64,000 nucleotides of DNA from NCBI GenBank assembly GCA_000818945.1, contig KN805433.1, positions 87,824-151,823 on the forward strand, written 5' to 3'. The translations under genes were made by a program, and so were the position numbers. The DNA is from Schizochytrium sp. CCTCC M209059. Its lineage: Eukaryota > Sar > Bigyra > Thraustochytrida > Thraustochytriidae. This document shows, in pieces, positions 48,852 to 58,776 of this stretch (positions within the stretch are counted from its first letter, which is position 1; each line of letters opens with the position of its first letter). Below the pieces are notes generated by a model. It saw only the letters and a list, made by a program, of their open reading frames with translations. It was not told the DNA's origin and searched no databases.

Positions 48852-49359
48852 GGCGCTCGGGCGCGCTTGCTCGCTCGGGCGCTCAATCTCCAGCGCTCAG
48901 GCTTGTGGTGTTGGTGTTGCTTGTTTGCTTGCTTGCTTGTTTGCTTGCTTTTTGGTTGTGCACGTGCTGGCGCGCGCGCTAATTGGATAAATATACGTAC
49001 GTATACATTAAGGTAACGCACGCGACGCTGGCTGAGCTGGCTGGCTTGCGCAGTGTGCGTTCCGCACCCCGGCTGTTGGCTACCCGGTAGCGCACTTGAG
49101 GAGCGGGTTTCGCAGGAAGGTGAGCCATGTGCAACATGAAGACAAAGCGAAGCAAGGCAAAGCAAGACATTATGTGCTTTTTGACACAAGAAAGCGGCAG
49201 CGGCGCTGCAAGTGATTAGAATGGAATGGAATGGAATGGAAGTTCGTATGAAAAGAGCCTTGGTGGTACAATGAAAAGAGCATTGGCAGTACAACGAAAA
49301 GAGCATTGGTAGTACAATTTGTAGGCCTAGAAAACCAACCGCATATTGAGGTAAGTGAG
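48852..49359. other. Intergenic region with three-copy 23-bp repeat
   Basis: Contains (CTTG)n-type sequence (48918-48950), a GGAAT pentamer tract (49220-49240) and three 23-bp tandem units (49250-49318). These lie upstream of the LRR-NEL gene and in the 3' flank of the methyltransferase gene. Confidence 0.6.
49250..49318. repeat. 23-bp tandem repeat, three units
   Basis: Units begin GAAAAGAGC and end GTACAA(T/C), differing at three or four positions. Confidence 0.9.
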
Positions 49360-50310
49360 TCAGGAGGACGTTGGCGCGAGCCCGAGAGCTTCGAGCTCGA
49401 CCTCGAGTTCAGGGCGCGTAAATTTGGGAAGAGCGGCTTGAACCTGTGCCCAAAGCATATCGTGAGCTTCCTCGGTGACGTCAGTCTCTTCAAGCGGACG
49501 TCGAAAGACAATGAGCTTGACTTTTTTCACATTGACAAAGGCCTTGGGGCCGAGATCACGACCTCGCGCCAGCATTTTAGGGCGAAAAAGGTGCGTCTCT
49601 GCCACGATACCAAGCTCTTCGAGCTTGGCGATAAAGTCATCCGTGTTGCAGCGACAAGGGTCCGAAAGGATTCCAATTCCGCCAGGACGGAGCGCCTGGG
49701 CAAAGGCACGTGCCACGGGCGCCACCGTACCCCGATAAAAGAGGATATCTGACCCAATGACAAGGTCAAAAGCGCTCTCGGGGACGGTGTCGGGCGCGTT
49801 CCAGTCAAGCTTGGCGAAGGTAATGTTGGAAAGCGCGTTTGCCGCGGCGCTCTTTTCGCAGACGCGAAGAGCGTCGGGGACGAGATCCGTCATGCGCACG
49901 GACGCCGCGCCAACGAGAGCGGCCGTGAGGCTGCACAGACCGGACCCGCCTCCAATCTCAAGAACCTCGATGTCTTTGCCTGCGGCGGCCTCGGCACCGA
50001 GATCGAGGGCATTGACAAAGCTGGCGGTGAGCAGAGAGGTGCCCCAGAAAAACTCCCAAAGATCGCACTGCACGTCTGTGTGAGTCGCTCTGATCGCTTT
50101 GTGACATCACGCCTTCATCGTCGCGCGCATACGTACCTGTTTTTTCGCCTGCGAAAAGACGCCCGCCTTGGGGTCTCGCAGGTGCACGAGTTTGACCATT
50201 CGCGCAGGTTTCTGGCCCCTGTCCTCCTCCTCTTCCTCTGGCAGCCCACCGGCCGCGAGCGGGACCTCGGACTCTGCGAGCTCCGGGAGCTCCATCTCCT
50301 CCTTCGCCAT
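49360..50310 (-). CDS. METTL21/FAM86-type lysine methyltransferase, two exons
   Basis: Exons at 50310-50137 and 50067-49360 (minus strand) give 293 residues. Exon 1 starts at MAKEEMELPEL and ends QAKKQ; exon 2 resumes CDLWEFFWGTSLL. The 69-bp intron (50136-50068) has GTACGT at its 5' end and TGCAG at its 3' end, and is in phase 0, so the join preserves the frame. SAM-binding motif I is VLEIGGGSGLCSL. An acidic residue in RMTDL follows. The family D-x-x-(Y/F) motif is present in GSDILFY. These features define the methyltransferase-16 (METTL21/FAM86/METTL23) group, which methylates lysines of chaperones, eEF2 or similar proteins. The exact substrate is unknown. Confidence 0.8.
50068..50136 (-). 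other. 69-bp GT-AG intron in the methyltransferase gene
   Basis: 5' site CAG|GTACGT and 3' site GTGCAG|TGC. Exon 1 is in a different reading frame from exon 2 in genomic sequence, and this intron joins them without a stop. An alternative upstream AG (at 50077-50076) would break the frame. Confidence 0.75.
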
Positions 50311-50720
50311 GGACGTTCTCGCGCACCCGCGCCCGCGCGCGCGCACAAGCGTGGTCTCGCCTGCCCGCCGCCGGGAGGGGGCGTTTTTCACTGCCGCCTG
50401 CTCTTCTTCCTCCCGTGCAACCAGGTGCACAACCCTTTTTCAGTCCGACGAGCGCAACCCTCTTTCGCTTCGCAGCGCAACCCTTTTTCTTTTTCTGATA
50501 CCGTCAAGCTTAGGAGGCAACGCAGACACGGATCATCGCCGGGAAGCGCGGAGCGGAAAGGACGAAGTCGTCGACGACGACGCCGAAGAGCAGCAGCAGC
50601 AGCAGCATCATCAGCAGCAGCAAGAGGAGCAGAAGCGGCCCGCTTCGTTTGTGCTTGTGCAGGCCAGGTGCCGGAGGGTGAAGGCGTTCGCTCGCCGGGG
50701 CCCGGGAAGAGCGCACGAAG
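50311..50720. other. Divergent promoter region (methyltransferase / UPRT)
   Basis: About 410 bases, with an AGC/CAGCAG-rich stretch (50588-50640). No element recognised. Confidence 0.5.
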
Positions 50721-51548
50721 ATGCTGGCGCGGCGAGCCGCCAGCGGCGCCGCGCGGCTCGTGCGCGCGAGGAGGAGCGCGGGCGGCAGCGAGGGCGCGTG
50801 GCGAGCGAGGTCAGCGGCGACGGCCGCAGCGATGGCTGTAGCAGCGACGACAGCGACAATGGCGGAAAGACGCGAGGAAAACCGCGCGTGCGCAGCCGCC
50901 GCAGCGGCCGAGGTGCGCTGCCTCGCGGGCGAGGGCATGAAGAGCGTGGACGCCCTGCTGCTGCGTGTCCGAGACCGCGAAAGTAGTCAGGACCGCTTTG
51001 TTTTCTACGTAGATCGTGCAATCAAGCTGGTCGTCGAAGTCGCTCTTGGAGAACTCGCCACCGAGAAGAAGACTGTGGTGACGCCCACGGGTGCGCAGGT
51101 CGACGGATACGACTTTGCGCGACCTGTGGCGGCAGTCTCAATCTTGCGGTCAGGCGATGCCTTCATGCAGGCTTTTAATGCATGCATGCCCGGGTCGCCC
51201 ACCGGCAAGCTCTTGGTCGCCAAACACGCCGGGGCAGAACTTCAGGTGCTGTACTCCAAGCTACCCAAGAACCTTGCCTCGTGCAGCGTTCTTCTCATGG
51301 ACCCGCTCTTGGCGACTGGGTCCACCATGGTCAAGAGTCTCCAGGTGCTCACGGGCGAGTACGGCGTTGACCCACAGCATATTACCGTGCTTTGTCTCAT
51401 TAGCTGCCCCGCGGGCATCAAGAATGTGCAGGAGGCCTTTCCGCAGGTTCGCATTATTACCGCTGCTGTCGACGCAGGTCTCAACAAGGAGCATTTCATT
51501 TCGCCAGGCCTTGGCAGCTTTGGTGATCGCTACTTTGGCACGCGCTAG
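50721..51548 (+). CDS. UPRT: Uracil phosphoribosyltransferase
   Basis: 275 residues from ATG 50721. The first ~65 residues are Ala/Arg-rich, possibly a targeting peptide; Met47 (MAERREEN) is an alternative start. The catalytic domain begins near RFVFYVDRAIKLVVEVAL, with VAAVSILRSGDAF, the PRPP-binding loop MDPLLATGSTM (Asp194), and the uracil-binding C-terminal signature GLGSFGDRYFGT. The enzyme makes UMP from uracil and PRPP in pyrimidine salvage. The ILRSG block has Ser where many relatives have Ala; otherwise motifs are complete. Divergent from the methyltransferase gene. Confidence 0.9.
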   Translation: MLARRAASGAARLVRARRSAGGSEGAWRARSAATAAAMAVAATTATMAERREENRACAAAAAAEVRCLAGEGMKSVDALLLRVRDRESSQDRFVFYVDRAIKLVVEVALGELATEKKTVVTPTGAQVDGYDFARPVAAVSILRSGDAFMQAFNACMPGSPTGKLLVAKHAGAELQVLYSKLPKNLASCSVLLMDPLLATGSTMVKSLQVLTGEYGVDPQHITVLCLISCPAGIKNVQEAFPQVRIITAAVDAGLNKEHFISPGLGSFGDRYFGTR

Positions 51549-52317
51549 GCTCTCTTTTTTTCTTTTCTTTCCCCCCCCTTGATGTACAACTGAAACGGGG
51601 TTTCTTTTGTGACGTGCCTGCCAGCTACAGCCACGTAATGCATTTCCCTTTCTTCTTTTGCTCTCTTTTCTGTTTCTGTTCTTTTTGCGTTTCGAGCGGT
51701 TCGTTCCTGAAGAGGACCATTAAAACGAAGACTAGAATGGAATGGATTTTCTTCTCTTCTTGAACCAAAAAATGAACATTCGAAAAGACGAAAACATACA
51801 CGTTGCGAATTAAGTGCTGAGTCTTGCCAATGGCCTTTTTTTCGGAATGCCTCTCTTCACTGATCTTGAATCAGTCAACGCTTGGGATGAGAGCGCGATA
51901 TCTGCACGCGACATCTTGACCAAAGTGCGAGGTGTCCACTTAGGTGGAGCCGGAGACGCTCCGCGTGGTGAATCAACACTGAGCTACGCAGTGCACGAAC
52001 GAGGGAGGTCTCGTGCATAACAAAGATATCTAGATGCGGTATCAAAGAAAGGCGCGCGCGTCGTTTCCGCTTTGTTTTACGGCTGAAAGTAATGAATGGT
52101 GGAATGAGGTTGAGCAAGAGGACTCTTTTTACAAAGGGCAGCGAAGCGCGCCCGCGTGCACTCGGCACGCGTCCAATTTGCGGCTGAGAGTAGATAAAAA
52201 AAATGTCGTCATCTTTATGTCAGCAATAAGGGTTCTTGAAAGTCTGAGTTTGGGGTGAGCAGAAAGACAGCTCGACTTGCTCCGGCTTGCCTTGCCTTCC
52301 CTTGCCTTGTTCGCGGC
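51549..52317. other. Convergent intergenic region, nothing recognised
   Basis: About 770 bases between UPRT and the questin-oxidase-like gene, AT-rich with pyrimidine tracts and no repeat array. Confidence 0.5.
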
Positions 52318-53505
52318 TCAGAGAGATGATCGGAGGTTTGTGACAATCTGTGTCGCTTGCTTGTACAGCGCTGGTGAGCAATTAGCATCGCAAGAGAGCG
52401 CGCGCTCATACGCAACGGCACCCAACTTGTACGCGTGCTCATCGAGATCCTTTTCCCGAAGAGCAGGCAAGAGAGTCTCCCACGATTTTTCCCTGGCTTC
52501 GGCCTCGTGCGGACACGAAGAAGAAGGAAGCTGCGGAACGCCACATACCGCCATGACGGCAAGAAGCGTATTGGCCAGACATTTTTGAGCAAAAGCCGGG
52601 TCTACGAGATGCTCGACCTGGTGCAATGCCCAGGAGCACGTGACGCCATGGAGAAGAATGAAACTGTAAGCAGCTTTGCCGCTGTTCTTATCATCTTGCT
52701 CTTGCTCGCGTGTCGTGTCAACAAAGACGCGGCAAAGCAGGTCCACATACCATGCGATGCTGGGAACGAGGGGTAGGTCTTTGGAAAGCTCGTGGAGGTC
52801 ATCGATGGCGTGGAGACTAATGACGCGAAGTTTATTTTGCGGACGCGAGTTGCTATAGTCATCGGCCTCGTGCGCTCGCTGCTTGAGAAGCTGAGGGATG
52901 GTGCCTTCGCTCCGCATGCGATCGCAGGCTCGGAGGAAGGCCGCTTCAAACTCTTGATAGCTCACAGCATGCATGTCATCTGCTTTTGCACCATTCGCAT
53001 TGTGTTGAGACTGAGGTCTTGCAAGCGGTAGGTACGAATGATGCATGTACGCCAATCCCTCGACGGTGGTCTGGTCGACTTGAGCACGGTATCCGTATCC
53101 GAGATGGATCATATTATGCAAGAGGGCGCCGCAAATGCCAGGCAAGAGACGATTGAGGTAGGCGCGGATGACGACGTCGCGACCTTTGCGGTCAACCTCG
53201 CGCTGGTAAAAGTCTCGAAGTGCAAAGAAGCGTTTGCGCGCCCCGACAAGGTCAGTGTCGAATTCTTGAAGGGGAGGAAGACCAAGTGCATCTTCCTCTT
53301 GTCGCGCTTCGCTAGCGGTGCGGAGCGGGGTAGAAGCTTCGTACTTGGCGGCAAAATCCTCGATTCGGGCGTCTGGAGCGCCAAGGTGCTCGAGCGCGAC
53401 AACGCCGTGCGCCAGATGATTCGTCAAGACGCCCCTATACTCAAAGTTCCAGTGTTGCGTGGACCAGATGGAGCCCAACTTTCGGGCAAGGCTCTGGCGC
53501 ACCAT
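52318..53505 (-). CDS. Questin oxidase-like protein (DUF4243 family)
   Basis: 395 residues from the Met at the 53505 end. Family-typical features: an N-terminal FEYRGVLTNHLAHGVVALEHLGAPDARIEDF block, a central LLPGICGALLHNMIHLGYGYRA segment with histidines, and LAYMHHSYLPL. The C-terminal half contains SFILLHGVTCSWALHQVEHL. Questin oxidase is a Baeyer-Villiger-type enzyme of fungal anthraquinone pathways (for example geodin); the wider family is largely uncharacterised. No polyketide cluster surrounds this gene, so a general housekeeping or xenobiotic role is as likely. No cofactor motif is visible. Confidence 0.75.
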   Translation of the reverse strand: MVRQSLARKLGSIWSTQHWNFEYRGVLTNHLAHGVVALEHLGAPDARIEDFAAKYEASTPLRTASEARQEEDALGLPPLQEFDTDLVGARKRFFALRDFYQREVDRKGRDVVIRAYLNRLLPGICGALLHNMIHLGYGYRAQVDQTTVEGLAYMHHSYLPLARPQSQHNANGAKADDMHAVSYQEFEAAFLRACDRMRSEGTIPQLLKQRAHEADDYSNSRPQNKLRVISLHAIDDLHELSKDLPLVPSIAWYVDLLCRVFVDTTREQEQDDKNSGKAAYSFILLHGVTCSWALHQVEHLVDPAFAQKCLANTLLAVMAVCGVPQLPSSSCPHEAEAREKSWETLLPALREKDLDEHAYKLGAVAYERALSCDANCSPALYKQATQIVTNLRSSL

Positions 53506-53641
53506 GTCTTGCGCTCCTTGCCTTCGTGCACCGTGCGAGCGTGCGCTTCACTCAGTCAGTCGTTTCTTGGTCTGATATTCCTTGTTTGCGTGTAGGCCTA
53601 GAGCGAGCGAAACCACTGCTGAGCTGAGATACGTCGTCGAT

Positions 53642-53676
<35 letters not shown>

Positions 53677-54261
53677 CAGCGGCCGCGGCCGCGGCCGCGG
53701 TGGCGGCGGCGATGCCGAAACGGTGCACGCATATACTTGCATAGAAGTTTGTTCTCTCGCGTCCCGCGGAAGGTTGTGCTCTTGCCGATCATCCATCACC
53801 CAGGCTGGGAAAGAATCTTGTCAGCTTCTCGCTTCTCCTTCATTTTCGGCCCGGCGACGAGCAGATCTTGTCGCTCCACATGTACTGTGCATTCTAAACA
53901 TTGCAAATACTACAAACGTTCTCAGTGTTCCACCAGCGGCCGGGCCGCACCCGCGAGCTTCTAAAAGGGTTGTGCACACCGCGGCGCGGATGCATCGCGT
54001 GCGTGGCTGCCGCGCCCAACTTGAACAACTTGAAGGGAGGAGGAAAGGAAGAGCAAGAAGAGGAGGGAGGAGCAGCAGCAGCAGCAGCTGCCGCAGAGCG
54101 CGAAGGAGCGGGCGGCGGAGAAAAGGCGCGGCGCGCGGAGTGGAGAGGAGAGCAGGAGCGAAACGAGGAGGGAGAGGAGGGCGGGCGGCTGCGCAGCTGC
54201 AGCTGCGGTCGCGGACGCAGGCTCAGGCGCGAAGGCTGTCTGAGAGGCAGACGGAGGCACC
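53506..54261. other. Intergenic region with (GTC/GTG) and (CAG) repeats
   Basis: About 750 bases. GTCGTG hexamers and CGGCCG repeats (53640-53710) and a GCAGCAGCAG stretch (54068-54092) with purine-rich flanks before the bL20 start. Overlapping frames are compositional. Confidence 0.6.
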
Positions 54262-54591
54262 ATGACGTCCGGCAAGCTGGCCAAGTACTTGAAGATGGCC
54301 AAGGGCTACCGCGGCAAGGCCAAGAACTGCAAGCGCACGGTGTACAACCGCGTGGATAAGGCCTTGGAGCACAACTACAGGAACCGCAAAGAGAAGAAGC
54401 GAGATGCTCGCGCGCTGTGGATTCAGCAGGTGAACGCCGGCGTCGGCGAGCACGGCATGTCGTATTCCAACTTTATTCACCAGCTCAACGAGTCCAAGGT
54501 TGAGCTCAACCGTAAGGTTCTCGCCGACATGGCCATCACCGAGCCTTTTTCCTTTCGCGCCATTGTTGAGCTTTGCAAGGCGAGCAAGTAA
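54262..54591 (+). CDS. MRPL20: Mitochondrial ribosomal protein bL20m
   Basis: 109 residues. The whole protein aligns with bacterial-type L20: basic N-terminal helix (KMAKGYRGKAKNCKRT), the RNRKEKKRDARALWIQQVNAG core and the C-terminal SYSNFIHQLNESKVELNRKVLADMAI-type segment. L20 binds 23S-type rRNA early in large-subunit assembly. In a eukaryote without visible plastid genes here, the mitochondrial ribosome is the expected home. No cleavable presequence is obvious, which is common for this protein. Start ATG 54262 directly precedes the conserved N-terminus. Confidence 0.88.
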   Translation: MTSGKLAKYLKMAKGYRGKAKNCKRTVYNRVDKALEHNYRNRKEKKRDARALWIQQVNAGVGEHGMSYSNFIHQLNESKVELNRKVLADMAITEPFSFRAIVELCKASK

Positions 54592-55138
54592 GCCACTCCA
54601 GCAAACAAGCAAGCAAGCCAAAAAAAACAGCAGGCAAGCAAGCCAGCGAGCAAGCTAGCAAAACAAGCAAGCTGGCAAACGTGCAAAAATGGCAAGCTAA
54701 CAAGCTAGCTAGCTAGCCAACAAGGAAGCGCGCGATGCCTCTTTACAAACCCCCTGAACGATTGAAGCTATTCTCCTCTTTGGACATGACTTTCCTTTTT
54801 TTCTTCCTGATGCTGATTTTAAAGAGCAAGATGGAGACTTTCTCTTCAGGACATCCGGAAAAGCAGACCATCACTCACACATCGGGGGCGATACTTATTT
54901 GGTGTAGACTTTGCATCTCCTCCGCCTTCTCTTGCCGGTCCGAAGACGGGCCCTGAGCGAGCTCGAGGCCTTGGGGCCCTTTGTCGCTTTCATACGAGCA
55001 TCAATTAGGGCGCGCAAAGAAATATTGTGCACAAAGTCCAGCAAAGGATGCCGACAACGCGCTCCCGTGGGCGAGATGTCCGTTCTTTGTGATTATCAAC
55101 ATGATGGACTTGCTTAATCATTGATGCGTTACGTACGT
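54592..55138. other. Intergenic region with CAAG/CTAG-rich stretch
   Basis: Right after bL20 a ~120-base stretch of AGCAAGCAAGC and GCTAGCTAGC motifs (54600-54725). Nothing recognised beyond that. Confidence 0.5.
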
Positions 55139-55906
55139 CTAGCAGTACTTGATGTAGCACTTTGCCTTGGAGGATGGCTTGTACGCGCCAATGTATCCGC
55201 GGTACAGCTCGCAGCGACCCGCACCCTCCTCAATGTGAGTGTCCCACGGAAGGTTGTCAGGGTTGATCGGCTTGAACTCGTAGTACTTGCACCACTCGTA
55301 GCCCGTGCAGGCTTCGCGGCACTTGTCTTCCACACACGGCTTGTTCTTGTTGCAGTACGTCTTGTAGTCTCCCAAGCCGTACGGGTTGCCGTGGTAATCG
55401 TAGGCCTCACGGCAGTAGCCATTGCCCACAAGCTTGTACTCGCACGTCGGCTCGGGCTCCGGCCGGGGAGGCGTAAAGCACTCGCTCTCGTCTGCCGTCT
55501 TGTACGCTTCGTAGCACTCGACGCCATGCTTGGCTTTGTAGGCGCCCACTTCGCCGCGATGCACCTCGCACGTCTTGCGATGGCTGCGGCTGTCGTACTC
55601 CCAGCCGGTGCAGTCTCCATATTCGTAGCAAAGCATGGCGCACTCGCTCTTGGACTCGATATCCTTGTAGAGGTTGAAGGTTCCGGTTCCAACAGGGTCG
55701 CCGTAGTGGTCGACCTTTTCACGGCAAAAGCCGTCGCCGAGCTTCTTGAAGGCCAAACAGGTGGGCTTGTGCGGGTGCGAGGTGAGCCCTTGAGATTCTT
55801 GCAAGGTGGCCAGGGCCTTGGAGCGCAGACTGGTTGCCTCGCTCATGGTGGCGAGAATGGCCATGACGAGGACGAGAAGAATGCTGGCTCGCATGTTCAT
55901 CTCCAT
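55139..55906 (-). CDS. Small secreted Cys-rich (PAN-like) protein, A-type copy 1
   Basis: 255 residues from the first Met, or 251 from Met5 (MRASILLVLVMAILATMSEA), which aligns with the starts of the plus-strand paralogues. A signal peptide is followed by two related Cys-rich modules. Module 1 holds TCLAFKKLGDGFCRE, CAMLCYEYGDCTGWEY and CEVHRGEVGAYK; module 2 holds TCEYKLVGNGYCREAYD, CREACTGYEWCKYYEF and CELYRGYIGAYKP. A PxPEPEP linker joins them. The pattern C-x3-C-x(4-5)-C with an aromatic pair resembles PAN/Apple folds. It is head-to-head with the B-type copy at 56591. Function unknown; secretion or surface location inferred. Confidence 0.85.
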   Translation of the reverse strand: MEMNMRASILLVLVMAILATMSEATSLRSKALATLQESQGLTSHPHKPTCLAFKKLGDGFCREKVDHYGDPVGTGTFNLYKDIESKSECAMLCYEYGDCTGWEYDSRSHRKTCEVHRGEVGAYKAKHGVECYEAYKTADESECFTPPRPEPEPTCEYKLVGNGYCREAYDYHGNPYGLGDYKTYCNKNKPCVEDKCREACTGYEWCKYYEFKPINPDNLPWDTHIEEGAGRCELYRGYIGAYKPSSKAKCYIKYC

Positions 55907-56590
55907 CTTTCTTTCGCTTGGGCTCTTTTTCCTTTGCTTTGCTTTGAGGTTCTGGCTCTAGTTCTGGTTCTGGTTGCCGGACGCGCCCCGCCCCGCGCCG
56001 CCCTTTCCCCCTCGCGCACGATTCGTCAAGTGTTACTGCACGACACTGGTGGCCGATCTTCGCTAACTGACATGGTGGCAGGTTTGTCAAGCTGGTGACC
56101 AACGCATGCCTTCGTTGGGTGTGATGGGATCCAAACTGGCTGGACGTCCGCGTGTATGAAGTTACAGCTCTTGCATGCATGGTGGACCCGAGTTGTACGA
56201 TGCATGCGAAATCAACGCCCTGTGCATCCACGTCGGATCCGAGCTGTACGATGCACGCGAGGCCAACGCCCTGGTTTTGCGTACATGAACTCGAAGGAGC
56301 GCCCGATGCGAAAAAAGGGGAAGACAAAGCTGTCTGGCTATCCTCACCTAGTAGCCCAGTAGGAGGGTGCTAGTATGAGAGCTAGCTGGTGTGTGCTGCT
56401 GCGATATGGAACATGGTCGAGATAGAAAGGGTATGTAGCAAGCGGAAAATGGTGCTCATAGGTCTCGAAAATCGCAAGCTGCCGGGCATCAGCAAAACGT
56501 AAACCACAAGCCTCAAAGCAAGCCCTCCAAAGCAAACCTCCGTAACACCACAAGTAGTAATCCCAAGAAAGAAAGCCCAGCACAGAAAGA
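55907..56590. other. Shared divergent promoter, copy 1
   Basis: About 680 bases between A-type copy 1 and B-type copy 1. A ~38-base element (GAGCTGTACGATGCATGCGA core) occurs twice (about 56187-56220 and 56238-56275). The last ~190 bases before the B gene are strongly conserved with the second duplicated unit. Confidence 0.6.
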
Positions 56591-57322
56591 ATGCGCGCAA
56601 GTGCCCTCTTCGTCCTCGTCCTGGCCGTCCTCGGCGCCTCGGCCCAGGCTTCCAACGCCACAGAAGCCAAGACCAAGACCATCAAGCACACACAGCCAAC
56701 ATGTCTCGCCTTTCGCAAACTCGGCAATGGCTTTTGCCGCGAGAGGTACGACGCGCACGGCAAGCCCGTCGGCAAGGGCGACTTTGAGCTCTACGAGCAC
56801 GTTGCAACCAAGTCGGACTGCGCCGATCTCTGCTACGAGCAAGGCACCGCATGCACCGGCTACGAGTACAACGCACACAAGGAGAAGTGCGAGATCCAGC
56901 ACGACTACGTCGGCGCCTACAAGAAGGCAGACGGCAACGAGTGCGTCCAGGCGTACATGACGTCTGATTGGGAAAAGTGCCACGTCGAGCCTCCTGTGGA
57001 CCCTGCGCCCAAAGACGAATACGAGCTCGTTGGTCATGGCTTTTGCCGCGAAGAGTACGACCACTGGGGCTACCCGTACGGCAGCGGCGAGTACAAAACA
57101 GAGTGCAACGCCAAGAAGCCGTGCACCGAGTACGAGTGCCGCCAGGCATGCTCGGACTATGACTGGTGCAAGTACTACGAGTTCCAGGACATTGACCCGA
57201 TGTACGTGCCGGAGGGCGCTTACCTTGAGGATGGTCAAGGGCGCTGCGAGCTGCACAAGGAGTACATGGGCGCATACCAGGCATCTTCGAAAGCCGTGTG
57301 CTACAGGAAGCGACAGATCTGA
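56591..57322 (+). CDS. Small secreted Cys-rich (PAN-like) protein, B-type copy 1
   Basis: 243 residues from ATG 56591. Signal peptide MRASALFVLVLAVLGASAQA, then two Cys-rich modules as in the A-type proteins: TCLAFRKLGNGFCRERYD, CADLCYEQGTACTGYEY, CEIQHDYVGAYK; then ELVGHGFCREEYDHWGYPYG, CRQACSDYDWCKYYEF, CELHKEYMGAYQ. Linker VEPPVDPAPKDE. It ends RKRQI. Differs from B-type copy 2 by only a handful of residues. Probably secreted or surface-attached. Ligand unknown. Confidence 0.87.
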   Translation: MRASALFVLVLAVLGASAQASNATEAKTKTIKHTQPTCLAFRKLGNGFCRERYDAHGKPVGKGDFELYEHVATKSDCADLCYEQGTACTGYEYNAHKEKCEIQHDYVGAYKKADGNECVQAYMTSDWEKCHVEPPVDPAPKDEYELVGHGFCREEYDHWGYPYGSGEYKTECNAKKPCTEYECRQACSDYDWCKYYEFQDIDPMYVPEGAYLEDGQGRCELHKEYMGAYQASSKAVCYRKRQI

Positions 57323-58008
57323 GGCTCGCATTAGGCATCAATGTAACTTTCCGGAGAAGAACCAAACAATGTACATACATTTTAACTTTTGTTTCCATTT
57401 TCTTTTGGGGGCGGATCACGAAAACAATACAAGGACGCCCACGAAACATGGCTTGCAATCAAGAGCGTAGCATTTAAGATAGATACATCCGCTCTTGTAT
57501 GTCCACTGAATGCAGTGATGTTCGAAAACGAGTCGGTACTGTGCTGTTCGCTGTACGCGATCAATTTGTTTCTTGACATGGAAGACATTCGTCCAAGTGC
57601 AAAATTTGTCTTTGAAAGATACTTGTCCGCAGTGTAAGTCGCGACGCAGGTCGGCATTTACAGACGATTCAAGATGTGTAAATAGCATCTGCATTCATGA
57701 GCGTTTGTGACGTGCGAAGCTACCATTCGTTCGCAGACATCATGTTGGGCTTTTGCTTTGATCTGACTCATCGCTCACAAACTCTTACGCGAGCTTGAAA
57801 AACCTCATTCGAGTTTCTGATTTCAATGCATCAAGCCGCACTGGGTCTGAATGAGACGCCCCGTACTCTTTCATTCATATCAGAGTCAAGGACGATGGCC
57901 TCAAGACCTTCTCTTCGAATTACCTTTTCCCAAGGTCATGAACATCAATGTGGCGATATAAAACATGTTTCGAGTTTCTTTATGTACAATGGACCTTTTG
58001 GATCTACT
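57323..58008. other. Intergenic region between duplicated units
   Basis: About 690 bases. The first ~58 bases (57323-57380) reappear after the third copy at 62298-62355. The remainder is AT-richer and not part of the duplicated unit. Confidence 0.6.
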
Positions 58009-58776
58009 CTAGCAGCTCTTCGCGTAGCACTTTGCCTTGGAGGATGGCTTGTACGCGCCAATGTATCCGCGGTACAGCTCGCAGCGACCCGCACCCTCCT
58101 CAATGTGAGTGCCCCACGGAAGGTTGTCAGGGTTGATCGGCTTGAACTCGTAGTACTTGCACCACTCGTAGCCCGTGCAGGCTTCGCGGCACTTGTCCTC
58201 CACACAAGGCTTGTCCTTGTTGCAGTACGTCTTGTAGTCTCCCAAGCCATACGGGTTGCCGTGGTAATCGTAGGCTTCACGGCAGTAGCCATTGCCCACT
58301 AGCTTGTACTCGCACGTCGGCTCGGGCTCCGGCCGGGGAGGCGTAAAGCACTCGCTCTCGTCTGCCGTCTTGTACGCTTCGTAGCACTCGACGCCGTGCT
58401 TGGCTTTGTAGGCGCCCACTTCGCCGCGATGGACCTCGCATGTCTTGCGATGACTACGGCTGTCATATTCCCAGCCGGTGCAGTCTTCGTCTTCGAAGCA
58501 GAGCATGGCGCACTCGCTCTTGGACTCGATATGCTTGTAGAGGTTGAAGGTTCCGGTTCCGACGGGGTTGCCGTAGTGGTCGACCTTTTCACGGCAAAAG
58601 CCGTCGCCGAGCTTCTTGAAGGCCAAACAGGTGGGCTTGTGCGGATGCGAGGTGAGCTTGCGGGAGTCTTGCGAAGTGGTCTGGGCCTTGGATCGCAGGC
58701 TGGCTGCCTCGCTCATGGTGGCGAGAACGGCCATGACGAGGACGAGAAGAATGCTGGCTCGCATGTTCATCTCCAT
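58009..58776 (-). CDS. Small secreted Cys-rich (PAN-like) protein, A-type copy 2
   Basis: 255 residues (or 251 from Met5). Near-identical to the A-type copy at 55139, with differences concentrated in the segment after the signal peptide (QTTSQDSRKL against ATLQESQGL) and in one module 1 stretch (CFEDEDCTGWEY). All cysteines of the two modules are kept. It faces the B-type copy at 59470 head to head, as in unit 1, showing that the pair was duplicated together. Confidence 0.87.
   Translation of the reverse strand: MEMNMRASILLVLVMAVLATMSEAASLRSKAQTTSQDSRKLTSHPHKPTCLAFKKLGDGFCREKVDHYGNPVGTGTFNLYKHIESKSECAMLCFEDEDCTGWEYDSRSHRKTCEVHRGEVGAYKAKHGVECYEAYKTADESECFTPPRPEPEPTCEYKLVGNGYCREAYDYHGNPYGLGDYKTYCNKDKPCVEDKCREACTGYEWCKYYEFKPINPDNLPWGTHIEEGAGRCELYRGYIGAYKPSSKAKCYAKSC

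Noticed and set aside
54592..54725. Possible RNA gene or hairpin cluster after bL20
   Set aside because: The CAAG/CTAG motifs are simple repeats without a consistent fold; no tRNA signatures (A and B boxes, T-loop) found here or elsewhere in the window.
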